A stretch of 64,000 bases of DNA from Euwallacea fornicatus (taxonomy: Eukaryota; Arthropoda; Insecta; Coleoptera; Curculionidae), in the NCBI RefSeq assembly GCF_040115645.1, contig NC_089561.1, positions 3,348,001 to 3,412,000 of the forward strand, in the 5' to 3' direction. The notes beneath the pieces are model-generated. The model searched no databases and was not told where the DNA came from. It saw nothing but the letters and a program-made list of their open reading frames with translations. Position numbers and translations under genes: made by a program. The stretch's first letter is position 1. Each line of letters starts with the position of its first letter. Of this stretch, positions 1 through 13,600 are shown piece by piece.

Positions 1-1418
1 TTATCGCCTCCGAACTAGTGAAAATATATTCAAATTGCAGAGTTTAAACTTCCGGCTTGCTGAGACAACCTATAAAATTGCTAACGTAACATTTCCCATT
101 AAATATCGGAAATCTCTAGTTTTCAAAATCAAGCTTAAAAAACATAACTAAAAAAAAATACCTTCACCCTTCTGTAAGCCTCAGCAAATTTGGAGATGCA
201 ACTTATTTGTTACGTTAAATTAAAATGTTATTATATTAAAAGGAGTCCCACACGATATATCACCCTGTTGAGCTTCACGATCAGACACTAACACGATCAG
301 TGTAACATTTCAGACTCTCCCTTCAATACCTCGCAAACTTTATTTAAAGAAATTTACTTGCTATGGTTCAATAACACCAGATAAAACAAGAAATCAATGA
401 TATATGTTGTTAAAAGTTAATTGAAATTATAGAAAAAATCCACCGTTGGGTTTTGACCAACGTCCACTTTGGGAGTATTCCTCTACCAGCTGGATTGTAA
501 GAGTAAACCGCTTTATGCGCCGTATTGAGGTACCTTTCTTCCGCGTCTTAAAGACGTTAATTCAGTAGTAGAGAGTGTTAAATACTTTTAGTCGTAAAAA
601 AGATCTCTTTAACATCTCCTTTTTCAACGGCTTTAGTCATTTTCCGGTGTGCTACTAAACATACTTCATTTGATATTGCGCCTATTGAGAAAATGTTTAT
701 TGCTACGTAAACAATAAACTTGCTTTTGCAATTGCGTTACATTTGAGATATCCGGCGCTAAGGCTCACACAGTTGTCCCTTCAAGAGAAATTCACGACAA
801 AAGAAAAGTCATCCTGTTGAGTATCACAATGATTCACCACATCTAAATGAGTCCATCTCGGGGGATCATGTACATGTTTTTTCAGTATTCATCTAAATAT
901 TTCAAAAATTATAGATACGAAAGCAAAACAATTTAGTTATAAGGAAACTTGGTGATTTTCGCCTCTCCCAGTAAGCTCTTAACATGCCCTTCTATCGATT
1001 TTCCTTCAAAGCCTAATTTATCGAGGAACGAGTTAAAATTATTTTACATGCCTCCATGGCACTAATTTGTGTACTACTATTCGTTGACACGAAAACCTAT
1101 CATTAGGCAGAAAATTACACGGAATCGGGCGTATCTCGTGTATATCATTCATTCTGGACAAAACTAATGAAATTTCCGTAACGGGCAACCTTTTCCAGAA
1201 CCCATATCTGAAGTAATTATAAGAAATCAAGCACGAGATCTTTCTTATCTAACTAACCTTCTTAAAGCTTTTTGAGTGTTGAATCAATATTCTTCGGCCT
1301 CTTATGGAATTTCACACTGCACACTTAAGCCACGTGACTACACCCTTATCCTGGTTACCAGGCGACACAAGTACACTTTCCTGAAAGCTTTTATCCATTC
1401 AAGATGAATCCATTTTAG
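1..1418. other. Non-coding stretch, presumed teneurin intron
   Basis: No exon, transmembrane segment or recognisable repeat seen on either strand. The teneurin start, cytoplasmic region and membrane span must lie upstream of the window or in an exon I could not detect. Confidence 0.5.
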
Positions 1419-1658
1419 GAGGCGACCGTGGCGAAGCCGCCGACCTTCGTCCATTATCCGAATTCAAATTTTTCCACGAGAACCGCAATTCCCACAAGAG
1501 TGACGTATTGGACAGCATCTCGACTTCTTACGAAGGTACAAGGAAAATTCTTGCCGACTCAGAACCCAGGGGACCGTACTACGTACCCCCCGGGATAAAA
1601 ACCGACTACCGCCCAGATTTCTCCTCCCCCGATCTACCCCATCCGACTGTTGATATAG
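1419..1658 (+). CDS. Ten-m: Teneurin exon 1 of the window: ectodomain linker
   Basis: 240 bp between a TTTTAG acceptor and a GTAACT donor. It encodes about 79 hydrophilic residues without cysteine, including RGPYYVPPG and a Pro/Asp-rich end. It ends one base into a codon and the next exon supplies two, so the join reads on to DIPSDERHI. Its place just before the EGF region fits the linker between membrane and EGF repeats. I do not recognise its exact counterpart, so this is the least certain exon of the chain. Confidence 0.62.
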
Positions 1659-4600
1659 GTAACTGGCTTTATATTAAATCATGGCTAAAATCGATATACG
1701 TGCACGAGATTTCATATCGGATAGGGGATTATACATTACGTGCAGTTATATTTGTACTCTGCCGCTATGGAAGAGTCCGGTTTAATCTGGCTCTATCGGA
1801 TATTTGCAAAATTGAACATAGATACCAGAAAATTAGGCATTCTACTCGAAACTGTGCTATAAAATTATTTTAATTTGCTGCTTTATTGAAGGAAGGTATA
1901 GTCAATCATAATCCAATCGCCAATGGCACAGTAACGTTTAATCTCCTTAGATCTGCTTCAAAAAATATGTTTTCCGAAACATATCTCTAACCGTTTTCGA
2001 GTTATGCGCGTATACTTAATGCCCATTTTTCTACTTTAAAGAATTCGCTCAACGTCTCTTTATATGTAGACATATAGAAGAGTATAGAAACATTTTTTTT
2101 TGTTATGCTTCTATAATCATCTTTAACCATTTCCGAGATACGCGATGGTATTGAACGCCAGTTCGTTTTCTTAAAAGAACTCAACAACATTCTATATTCC
2201 ACCTTAAAGTTTACTTTTTGTCGAAGATTGTGTCAAATTTATTAAGTTTATTTTTTTCTTGAATTTTTTTCTTTTCTTGGTCCTTTTCGTGTCGACTTAT
2301 GTTTTTTTCGCCGCTTACTTTCCGTTCTTCCTAATATTTTTGCTATTCTTGGGTATATAAATATACAGGGTGTTATTGAGTAATTTGAATATTTCACAAG
2401 GTGATTTTTCAACTAGTTTTATTTATGATAGAAACTTCTGACAAACATGTGTCCTAGCTCGTTTAGTTTTCAAGATATCAGATATCGAAGTTGACAAACT
2501 AAATCACGTATTCTTTGACATCTTCCGATCTCTTCCAGCTAAATTTGGGAAATGCCGTATTCGGGGGTTTTTGAGTTGAAAAATTTTAATTTATAAACGG
2601 TTTAGTTGTGTCGTGTAGAGGGAACCACAAGCTACCATTAGGGCAATAACATTAAAACACATCTAAACATTTACTAAACCTATTTTTCTATTTCCTACCA
2701 TTAAATTAATAGTATTTAGCTGGAACACATTGATAGATTAGCATTTAACCACAACAACCATGTCATGATAAGTGAGTTATATCTGTTGCTTACATAATTA
2801 CAGATGGATGTTTAAACCTTTATGTTTAAAACTCTATTGTAATGATGCAAACCTACGTTATGAGAACATTTTTGAAATATGATTTTTTTTTAATTTGTTT
2901 TTTTAATTCCATTAAAAAAATAAATATTTCTGTTAATACAATTAAAAAATTCTTAAAAATATTTATATACAAAAAAACATTTGTTTTTTTTAATAGAAAC
3001 TTTTTGTTTTTGTTAAAAATTCAGTACTAAATTTAGAGATAATTTTAGTTTTGGTGTTCACTTTTACACTTTACCCGTTTGAAAATTAAGCATTTTCGTT
3101 TAATATAAAAAAAGTATTATAATATACAGAGTGTCCCACAAGTGTTTCATTATATTTCAGTGGGTTGACATTGAAAAATAATATGACTCCCTATATAAAC
3201 CCTATTCCAATAATGCTTCATTAAGAAGATACAGGGTGTTAAACTTTACTTAAAAAATCTAACTTTTATTGATATATTCAAAACCGTTTGAGATATGTAA
3301 GTGAAATTTGGCATGTTTTGAGAGTTAATGTAGACGCATTTATTTATGCAAAAGGGCTATTTTTCGTTTCACCAGTGACGTGCGTACGGACACCTCTCAG
3401 CACATTTTTAAAGAAAAACATGGTGCGCCACTGCTTTTTATCAAAATAAAAATTATTTTTAGAAGTTTAATTTCATTTAGAAGAAAAATGCTCACTTGAC
3501 TCTTTTTCGTCCGACGTATCGTTTGTCAGTAAAAAATTGAATACCGTCTATATGCACGATATTCTCTAAATGGTTTTAATAATATTAAGTTTGTTTTAAA
3601 TATTATTAATTTGCTATAACATTATAGAAATTGTTCAAATTGGTGGCCATTTTGTTCAATACATAATTGAGCTCGCCTGTTCATTGATACTCTGATACGT
3701 TGAAAAATTCCAGGTAGTAAAGTTTAACACCCTGTATCTTCTTAATGAAGCATTATTGGAATATGGTTTATATAGGGAGTCATATTATTTTTCAATGTAC
3801 TATTACCCACTGAAATATAATGAAACACTTGTGGGACACCCTGTATACGAACAATTATAAGAAGGGCATGGAACACTTGCTGAAACTATAAATACTTCAA
3901 TAAAAATATTTTAGGCATTATTTTCAGCTTTTTTCAAAGATGTTTCTATAAAACGCCTATAATTTTTGTCAAGCGGGGTAATAAATGCTACGTATTCGAC
4001 TTCGAAGCACACATCTTTAGGGTTCTCGGGAGGTGGATAAATGAACGACGCTATCCCTATTAATTGGTTGTCTACAACAGCTCCACCACCGCTATCTCCT
4101 GAACAAACAGTATTATTGTTAATGTTTTTAGCACATATGTGCTCTGGGAAGTTTTTTTTCTCTATTTGACAATATTGGTAGGATGAAATGAGCATGTAAA
4201 CCCCTTTTAGGGTTTGGGGTTGGTCGCCATTCTCATCAAAACCCCAACCAACGATAAATACCGATTTGTTGGCGTAGTCTTTGATGGTTTGGTCTTCTGG
4301 TGGAAGTCTGCATAGTAATATTTAAAAAATGCGTTTTTATCTGTATGTGATCCCACTTACGTTGGTAGCATGATATTTTTGACATCTATGGGCTCAGGTA
4401 GAGTGACTACAGTTAGATCGTTTTGGGATCCATTGATAGCACCTTTATAACCGGGATAATTATCCCAACAATCTTCACAACTCACAATTTTCCCTCCGGC
4501 TTCAGCTCTATAGGAGACAGTGTCAATGTAGAACGTAGCTTTTCTTGCTCCTCTAAAATTTTGTCGAAAGATTCGTAAGTAGCTCTTACGGGAAATTGAA

Positions 4601-7600
4601 TTTTTCATTTCGGGAAACGGTTCTTACATGAGGGTGGTTGGATTTACAAAGCAATGTTGGGCAGACACAATAACTCTGGAGCTTATGAGAGTTCCACCAC
4701 ATGCCGAAGGACTGTAGGTTATTCCATTTTTCGCTGTGTATTCCTCTGTAATTATATGAACGCCATATCCTCCATAACTACTGGGGTTTGGGATGGTATG
4801 CCCGTTCATAATCCTTTCGTGTACAGGAGCCTGCAAGAACGGTTAAAGAGGATTATTTGTGTCAAAAATATTTTCTGAGAGATTTGTGAATGCTACTTAC
4901 TTGCTCGGAAGTTGCAACCAACCACGTCAAAACAAACAAAGCTTTGATAAAAGTTGACATTTTTCCTCCCGATTTAACTGTTGAAAGAGGAGAGCGGATA
5001 TCAAACTTATGATGCTTGAAGAAAGTTGTTCCTTTTATATAGGTAATGGTTTTGGAAAAGTTTTCGAGAATAGTAATTACCATTTTGGTATCTAAAGTAA
5101 GTGATATTTATACCGCATGTCTCAATAAATTAAAACCCAACCAGGATTTATGCTTTTGGTATTTTTCGATATAATCATAATTTTTCTTTTATTTTTTTAA
5201 TAATCTTTATGATTTATTTTTCTGAATTTTTTCAATGTTAGGAACATATTTTTTAATTTGTTTTATAAAGTTTGTGAAATCTCGGGAGTATTGAAAGAAA
5301 ACTTCTGCCTCTCTTAATGCTTAGACTTTCCGCCAATAAACCCTCCATTTTGGTACTCTCACAACATAAAAGCTTCTGTCCATTTAGCCGGTACAAGTTA
5401 TTAGCAGTATTGAGGCAGCCTGTACAATAATCCATGTCAGTATTAATAGGGCACCTTCAACTCTTATCAGGCTTATTAAATTAACATGAATTATTTAGTA
5501 TCATTCAAAGTATAGTTAAATAATCACTCAATTTTTATCTATTGTAGTTATTATACCTCAATAATTTAAAAAATATACGAGTTGTGTTTATTTAATTTTG
5601 TCTTCACAGAAGACCATAGAACGGATCAATGAAGGTCATAAAACATGACTTTTTGAACGGGGAACTCACAATACACTTAATGGTGTAAGTTATATCTGAC
5701 CTAATATGTTTTGATAATAATTTTAACTCTCTTCAAATAATCGATTTTTTATCAGTAATTAATTTTCATTTTAGTACTTGTCACTTTTCGAATAGATTGT
5801 GTCTATACCCAAACTAACCTTTTAAGGTGAACAGTACAAGTCTCTCTGCCCTTCAGTCTCGTAGATACAATAACAATCCCTGACAAACCAACAAATACAA
5901 TACAAGATCCTTCATCAATATGCAACATACATGTATTTAAAGGGATATTCCTTGGGTCAGAGGAAAGAAAAGGGTTTCTGTAGATATATGTATGTAGGGA
6001 ATCGCTTAATTGCCAAACTAAAGGGTTTGTTAACTATTTTTTGTTAATCAACTTCAATCTAACTCAAATTTTCTCAATTTAATAACAAGTTTATGGTTTG
6101 CATTTTGAATATATCAGAGTTCTTCCATTAATTTCGGGGGCATACCCACGGGTTGGTCTGCCGGAAATTTCCACCCCAGTAAATGTTTGCAATTTTCATA
6201 ATTTTGTCGAATAGACTAATTAAGCGCCCAGCTTAACTGTTCCGTAATGTTTTTTCGTGTCTCCCTCCGTTTTCGAGATTATAATTAATATCGGAACTCT
6301 TGCACACTGTCTGAATAACTTAATATAACTCAAAAAAATGAAAATGAATAGGATTAAACCTTGGAACTTCAAAAGGGTGCCCGAATCTAATTGGAATTTG
6401 TCAAAATGTAAAGTAAGAATATTGTGGTTTGTCATTCACAAATTTAAAAAAATCTGTACAAATTCGGAAAAATCTGATACACCAAAATTAGTAAGCCCTA
6501 AGGAAATACTGCACATTGAGTACTGTAAGGCTGTTTTGAAAAACTTTATCCATTTGCAGCCAAGAAGCACAGATTTCACGTAAAAACCAGTAGCATAAAA
6601 AATGGGAATTATAAATCTGGAATATTTCCGGTCTTTCCAGTGCTGTGATTCGCTCACGATTCAGTGTTTACCGAATGCTGCAGATGTGCTGTAGAATTTG
6701 AAAAATCGTCTACAACGATATGAAAAGCAGGGACGTATTGGGAGCAATTTCGATTATCTACTTTGGCCCTGCGCCAAATTTGAACAAACTACCGTTTTTT
6801 CTCCAGAACTTTAAATATAGCACCTATCATGAATTGCCCTGTATATCCCTGGCGCTTTTGGGAACAGTTAGCATTGAACATTAAATTTATTGCGAAACTT
6901 TTCAACGTAGCTTTCTTATTTTAAGTCAATACAGAGGTTGATATTTTGTATTAAAAGGAACAAACTTTATGTCAAATCTGTGAGGTCAAATCCCTTGAAA
7001 ACGGAAACCGAAGCTCGCGGCTCGTAAAGGGACAAAGGCACCCAAAATGGCTGAATACAAAAGAACTTTTCGCTTGTTTCTCTCATACATAGCCGCAGTA
7101 ACAGCCACGAGATATACACACGTGTGTCTTTTTGTAATTCCAGATATTCCCAGCGACGAGCGACACATAATCAGCAAACGCGAAGCTGACTTTGCAGAAT
7201 CGATGATGGTGAACGTTAGCTTGCAGCAGTATCTGGATACAGGTCGCTGGTTTATCTCGGTTTACAATGACGAATTGCAACCATACAGCGTATCCTTAGT
7301 AATCTCTGAGGCGGAAGGAGTAAGCACCACTTGTCCAAACGACTGTTCCGGAAGAGGCTCTTGCTACTTGGGAAAATGCGATTGTATCGATGGCTTTCAA
7401 GGGATTGACTGTTCGAAAAGTAAGTATTCATCGTTTAGAATAGGGAATCATTCGCATTGCAATTTTTGACGAAACCTGGAAAATTGCGCTTTTCCTGTCT
7501 CGTCACAAAATATGAATTGTATTCGAAATACCAACACGGTCCGGCAAAATGTAAAACCTCCCGAAGGGTTCGCATTGACGTAAAATGTGGACAGACTTTT

Positions 7601-10600
7601 AAAGCGGTTAAATTACATTTTTACAGTCTCTTGTGCAATGTTCGAGGGAAGCAACGCTCTTTTACGAATCGACATTAAATTATTAAAACATTCGATGTTC
7701 TTTTAAGCGAAGAATTCCTCCGGAGCACGCTACTCGAATGGGGCCCTGGATGTGGGTTTTAATCAACAATAAACATGCAAAATAATGTGCGGCTAAATCT
7801 GGTCGAACCATTAAAACCCATCGAAGCATTCCATAGTTATTTCCTGGGCGAGTGCAATTTCAAAATATCTGGGAAAACAAGGTTATTTCATTAAACTCAT
7901 TAAATTAAGCACACGGAAAAGCGAACTCTTGAGCTAGAAATTCGACATGTTTTAATTGGATTATTCGGGAGGTTTGGAGTACGACACTGGCGTAAAATTC
8001 AATTTTCAGTGCAGTAAGGAGTGGCAACGAAAACCAAGTGCGAATTTTAAGTCTTTTTGTTACCAACTTTGACTCTGCCCCAGTGGAATTAAACATGGGA
8101 TTTTATGTTGTGTTGCAGCTTTCGAAAGGTTTTCAAATTATGAAGTTCGTTTTATATATATATATATATATATATATTTATCTTGAGGCTTATTTGAAGC
8201 ACTGCTCTGTCTTTCCATAAATCACCCTGTAAATTTCATACAAAGTAGTCGACACTAGGGACATAAATCGAAAAGAAGTTGGTGAGGCAGCCAGTCTGTA
8301 AGAGAAAATGCGGAAAGAAGTGGGCCTTTTTAATCTTTTTGTTACCTACTTCGGCTTTGCCTCGGCGAAGAATTTTATATTGTCTTTCAGCTTTCTCAAG
8401 GATTTCAAAATCATAAAGTTTGCGTTCTTCATCTTCAGGTTCATGTCAAACACTGCATCCTAAATGTCGTGCACTTGAGGCATAAATGGATTATTCAATC
8501 AGAGGTCTAGCTAGTCGAATCCTAAAGTTTGCTTTCTATAAATCTGCAGGCTTAAATAAGTATTGATCTTTAGTGCTTCTGTGAATCACCTGGTACATTA
8601 CACAAAAATCATCGTTACACTCTAAGAGCAGTTGCAAATTTCCAAAGGAAGACACTGATGAATCCTGAGATAAATAATGGTTTGGAAAATTTTGACTGGT
8701 ACCTCGACTTAAACTTATTTAAACTGATGTAGAAATTGGTAAAAATGCATCGCAGCAAGAGGAACAGGATCGTGGTTGAGACCATAGGTTTAGGGACCTA
8801 GAAATGAAAAAAAAGGTTTTGCTTCTCGGAAAAATGATACCACAAAGCTATAAGCTCTAACCGGATTGGATCACATAAGTCTGGGAAAAATGAACGAGGA
8901 ACCAGCTCTATCTGATATTCGAACTCTGCGGGAATTTGAATGAGGAAAACTACCTACAAGTTTTACCCGGAACTCAGGACTTTAGGACTCAGAAACGAGT
9001 ATAAAGCTCCTGCATTTAAACTCGGGACTCCGCCGTTATTAGAATAAGGAATTATCGGTTTAGCCGGGATTTGAATTCGGGAATTTCATGCTAATAATAG
9101 GCCCTTGCACCAAGGAATTTGACAAGAATTTACCTTGAGCTTCGGTTTATTCATCAAATTTATCATGTAACTTTTGACAAGAAAAAACAGTTGGGAGGCA
9201 AACTCCTCTTGGCACAAGTTCTAAATGAGCAAATTTACAGATTAGATGTGCATCTGATTTCAGGATCCGATCCAGTTCAAATTTCGAAATATGCGATTGC
9301 GTAATGAATTTCCTTTAAATTGTCAAAATATTTATCTCTATCCCAAAACCACTTATAGACTTCATAAACCCAATTTTGACTTCCTTACACTTACAATTGG
9401 CGATCTGCCCTAAAAAATTTAATTTCTATTGGGTTCTCTGCATTTACAGTAGTACCGTTCGCCTATTTCCATATCGCTAAACTCTGCTGAGTACGGACTT
9501 CATATCATCTCCCCTCAACATGAATATTTAGACCGCTTCGATATGTCCACCCCAAAAAACCTGATACAAGGAAATCATCAGCCCTAATCCCCTAGATCAA
9601 TAGCTTTGGATTCTTTCTATCTGTGCTAGAGTTGAGCCTCAGCGATATCGAGCAAATCCTCTTTATATAAAAGGTAAATACGCCGATTTCAACTGCAGGT
9701 CCGATTCGATCCCGTACCATACATAATGGCCACATGGGACGTCAGCCATTGTGGATTTGGTATAGGTAAATAAATGGATCCATGTAGAGTTCATCTTTGT
9801 GTTTTGTCGATTAAAAAATTATAAAAAATTGGGAAGGGCAAGAGGACGAAACCATAAACTATGTTAAGCTTGGAATGATAAGGAGTGGTAGGAAGTAAGT
9901 CTGATTGCCTACCTAAATGTCCTTTGTCTTCCTATCTGAAGACACAATCAACTAAATGACTAAACCCTATTTAAAGCAGGAAACCCGAGAAGATATCTCA
10001 CTTCCAGCAACACTGTTGTAGTATAAAGGGCAAACATGCCCAAGAAAGGGTGATGCGAGTCCCTCGATTATTCTGGACAGGTAACAAACCAACCCTAGTT
10101 AAAATATTACGTGTGTTTAATTTAATCCCTGATGACTAGTGAAATTCTTGAATAAAGCCCTTGACTAGACAGTGATAAATGCGAATTAGGGACATGGTTC
10201 GAATCTGCATGTAAAGCCTTTTATAATTCGGCCGATAACCAATTTTTTAATTTTTAATTTCAGCCCTTCGTTGCTTCTGTAAAATTTAATTCACATTTCC
10301 CCTTTGAAAAGGTGAAAGCTCGAATGCGTCCACTTTACTACCACCCTATTTGGAAATTTTGCAGGAATCTGATAAATGGTCGCTTCCTTTTATTCTTTTG
10401 TAGTTAATTTTTAATAGTCCTGGTGCCGTTAGCGCAGGCACAATGAATCGACAATATAGAGAGCTTTTTAATTCTATCGTTGAGTAATGAAAAGAGGCTA
10501 AAGTAGGAGTTATTGGAAAATATTCTATTTGAACATCCGGCCAGGAGAGATGCGTTTTATGGTTTAATTTGCAATTTTTTTATCATTAATTCATTTTTTT

Positions 10601-13600
10601 TCAATGGCGGAAATAATCTGTACTCTACACCAGCACGGTCCTAATGTCCGTCGACAATAAAGGGGAGCGTAGGAGGATCTGTTGAATCCTGCTAACTTTC
10701 ATAATACAGAATTTTACGAAAATCAGGTTGAAGCCTTTATCTCTGCAATAACGAATATTAAGCAGTCGAAACTTGAAATCAGAGTTTGAAAAGCGAAACC
10801 CCCCAAAAACTTTAAGATCGGCGTAACGTTTGGCTTAGAAAGTTTAAAACTGTTGGAAAAATTTAATTTGCCCACTTTAGACTGAAAGCAAATTGCGAAC
10901 TTTTCAAGAACAAATTTATATGAAACAAAATTCCAGAATTTTTGCTTTCGCATAACAAGAAGAGACTCGTAATTTAAATTCTCGGAAAATTATTCGTAAG
11001 AAGTAGAAAATGTTGAATTTTACGAATAGGGCGCAACAGAAACCTAAAGTGAGGTCTGACAAAAAGTTGATTATTGGCAGTAATTTCCCTCAGTTTTCTT
11101 TGAGCTACGAATTTTCGTATTTTCACGCAATATTTGGGTGATAATTCAGCCCAAAAATCAGTGGTGCAGAACATATATTTTTGTATATGCAAATTTACAT
11201 AATTTTCCATGTTTCGAAAGCAAATGTTCTTGCTTGTAACCACATTATTATCCATGTTCCTCTACGCTACAATGTTGTTGGCAACTAAACATTCTACTTC
11301 TTCGTCTCAGCATTAACAAGACAAAACCTACATTCATCGGCGCAAGCGATCTATTTCTAATTGCGAAAATTATGCAATATTTAGGTAATATTAAGTATAA
11401 AAATTTATTGGTGCAAGACATCTGTTTCGGTAGTTAAAAATTCCCAAAATTTTCTCTGTTCATTAGGTCTTGTAAAGATTATTTTCTGTTAGAACAGATG
11501 TTCGGGCCGCACTATCCCACTGGTCCCCATCATCCATCAATTAATGTTTAAGAGACTGTTGAGTCCAGTAATGAGCACTTAAAAACAGACAAGAAAAAAA
11601 AGGTTTCCAACACGCGTATATCTTGGTGCAACTAAGGAACTGAACCTTTGAATAAATGAAAAATTTGAGCTTGAGTGGTTAAGGCTTCATTTTTTCTTCC
11701 ATTCGATTCAAAAAAAGAACGAGGAGGGTGGAAAAAATCATACGAAAGATACAGAAAAAATCTAAAATTCACTTTCGATCCTCTTTAAGAGGATCGCAAA
11801 ATTCTTGTCTTTGATTAATTCCAATGTTGTTATACTAATATGCGATATTTTCTGATTCCAGGTGTGTGTCCAGTTTTATGTTCCGGCCATGGGCAATATG
11901 GCGGCGGAATTTGCCATTGTGAAGAAGGCTGGAAAGGGCCAGAATGCGATATCCCAGAAGGAGATTGTCGCATTGCCGATTGCTCCAGCCATGGCAAATG
12001 CGTCCGTGGATTTTGCCAGTGCAAACCTGGATGGAAAGGTAATTAACGAATTCCCAATAGATCTAATTCAGGTAGAGATTTACTTTACCGAGGTCTGGGG
12101 GTTCTGCTGCCTTGGTCGATAATCTTCCTCTTTGGGTGCGGCCACTAATTTATTTATCACCGAAGAAACCCCTTTAGGCGATATCCATGCTATACCTTTC
12201 CCGCATCCAGATTAAAAGTACTCTTCAATACTCCCTCCTGTGCAATAACTGTTTAAATCCGACTTCGTTTTGGCATTCAAAAACAGCAAATGAATTTAAT
12301 CAGATTAGTGGTCGACTTTTACAGTGAAATAAAAACACTTTACGGACTATCGCCTATTTTACTTAACTGATTGAAATTCTAGGAGTTTGTTAGAGTCTGT
12401 AAAACGTCTGAATGTCTTCTGTTTCTTGGCTTGTTTATTTGATTAAACGCCTGATTGGATTAGAAGTAAATGGAAATTTCAGCAGCTTCGTCTAGGAGGG
12501 TTTAAATAATGAGAGGGAAAACCTACTGGATTTGAGGCAATCACTGTTTTTCTTTTGGATTATATCAAAAACTTGAATAAACTGGTAATAAAATAGATAT
12601 AGCAATAATCTCTCCGGTATGAAATTTTGCTGGTATTTACTTTGATGTTAATTCCAAATATGTATTGGGCACGAAATGGTATCTTGTTTTGTTTGTTGGA
12701 GTTTTCAGTAAACAGGATCTAAACTAAGTAAATACTATCAGTAAAATAAAAAGAAATATTTTGCATTTAAATAAATCCCGTTTCGCTTTTTAAATATGTT
12801 TCATGCCTCAAGTAATCATTTTAAACACGAAGCATATTTATATTTGTTGAAGAGGATTCTTCTTTTAAATTTGTTAAAGCGTCAGTGGATATAGTAATTA
12901 CATGATATTTCAGTTCATAAAATAAAAGCTGGTTGTTTATACTTATGTATGTTTTGGAAACTAACAACAGTAAAAGCTCTTGTTGTTTTCTTTCTTGTGT
13001 GTGTTCGTATAAATCCTTAAAAAATTGGAAAGTCAAATCCAGCTCGTATTCTCAGATTTTTAGGCACATACATAGACATTTGCTACGTTCGTATATAAAC
13101 GGTTTAAAACCTTTGATTTGAGATTTGCCAATATTTAAACCGGTATAAATCTTCACGTGAGGTAACTAAGCGTCGGAGATGCCTCAATATTTTTAAGAAT
13201 ATTTCCTAAGTCAAGAAGTATATTCGGCCCATCTTTTCAGCATATTAGGGATGTGTATGGGTCCTAGCTGTGGCTGAAAACGAAGCTTCCTTTATTTGGG
13301 ACTTAAAAATTGTTAAAATAGGCTTAATCTCCCGCTAAAAGACGTTTCGACCTTTCACAATGTCCCAGTACTTTACATTATTTTACTACAACTACATACA
13401 TGGTGGGCTCCTTAAAAATATAAATGCCAATATCTTGAAAATCGGGCAGACAATGGAAAAATCCAAAAACACTTCTACCATAATATGACGGAAGAAGATG
13501 AACGAGGGTGTGATGAAATTTCCTTAGGAATTACACGACACTCGGTAACACAACTGCCTCTACAAAAAGAAATCCAAGGGCGGGAGATCGGGAGCCCTAG

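Larger units (their letters stand above)
7420..11861. other. Teneurin intron, 4.4 kb
   Basis: Contains the tandem repeat at 8040-8625. Otherwise I see no gene or recognisable transposon. Confidence 0.5.

Noticed and set aside
4862..5083. Upstream ATG at 5083 as the protease start
   Set aside because: It would place a charged 40-residue stretch before the signal peptide and lies upstream of the TATA box.
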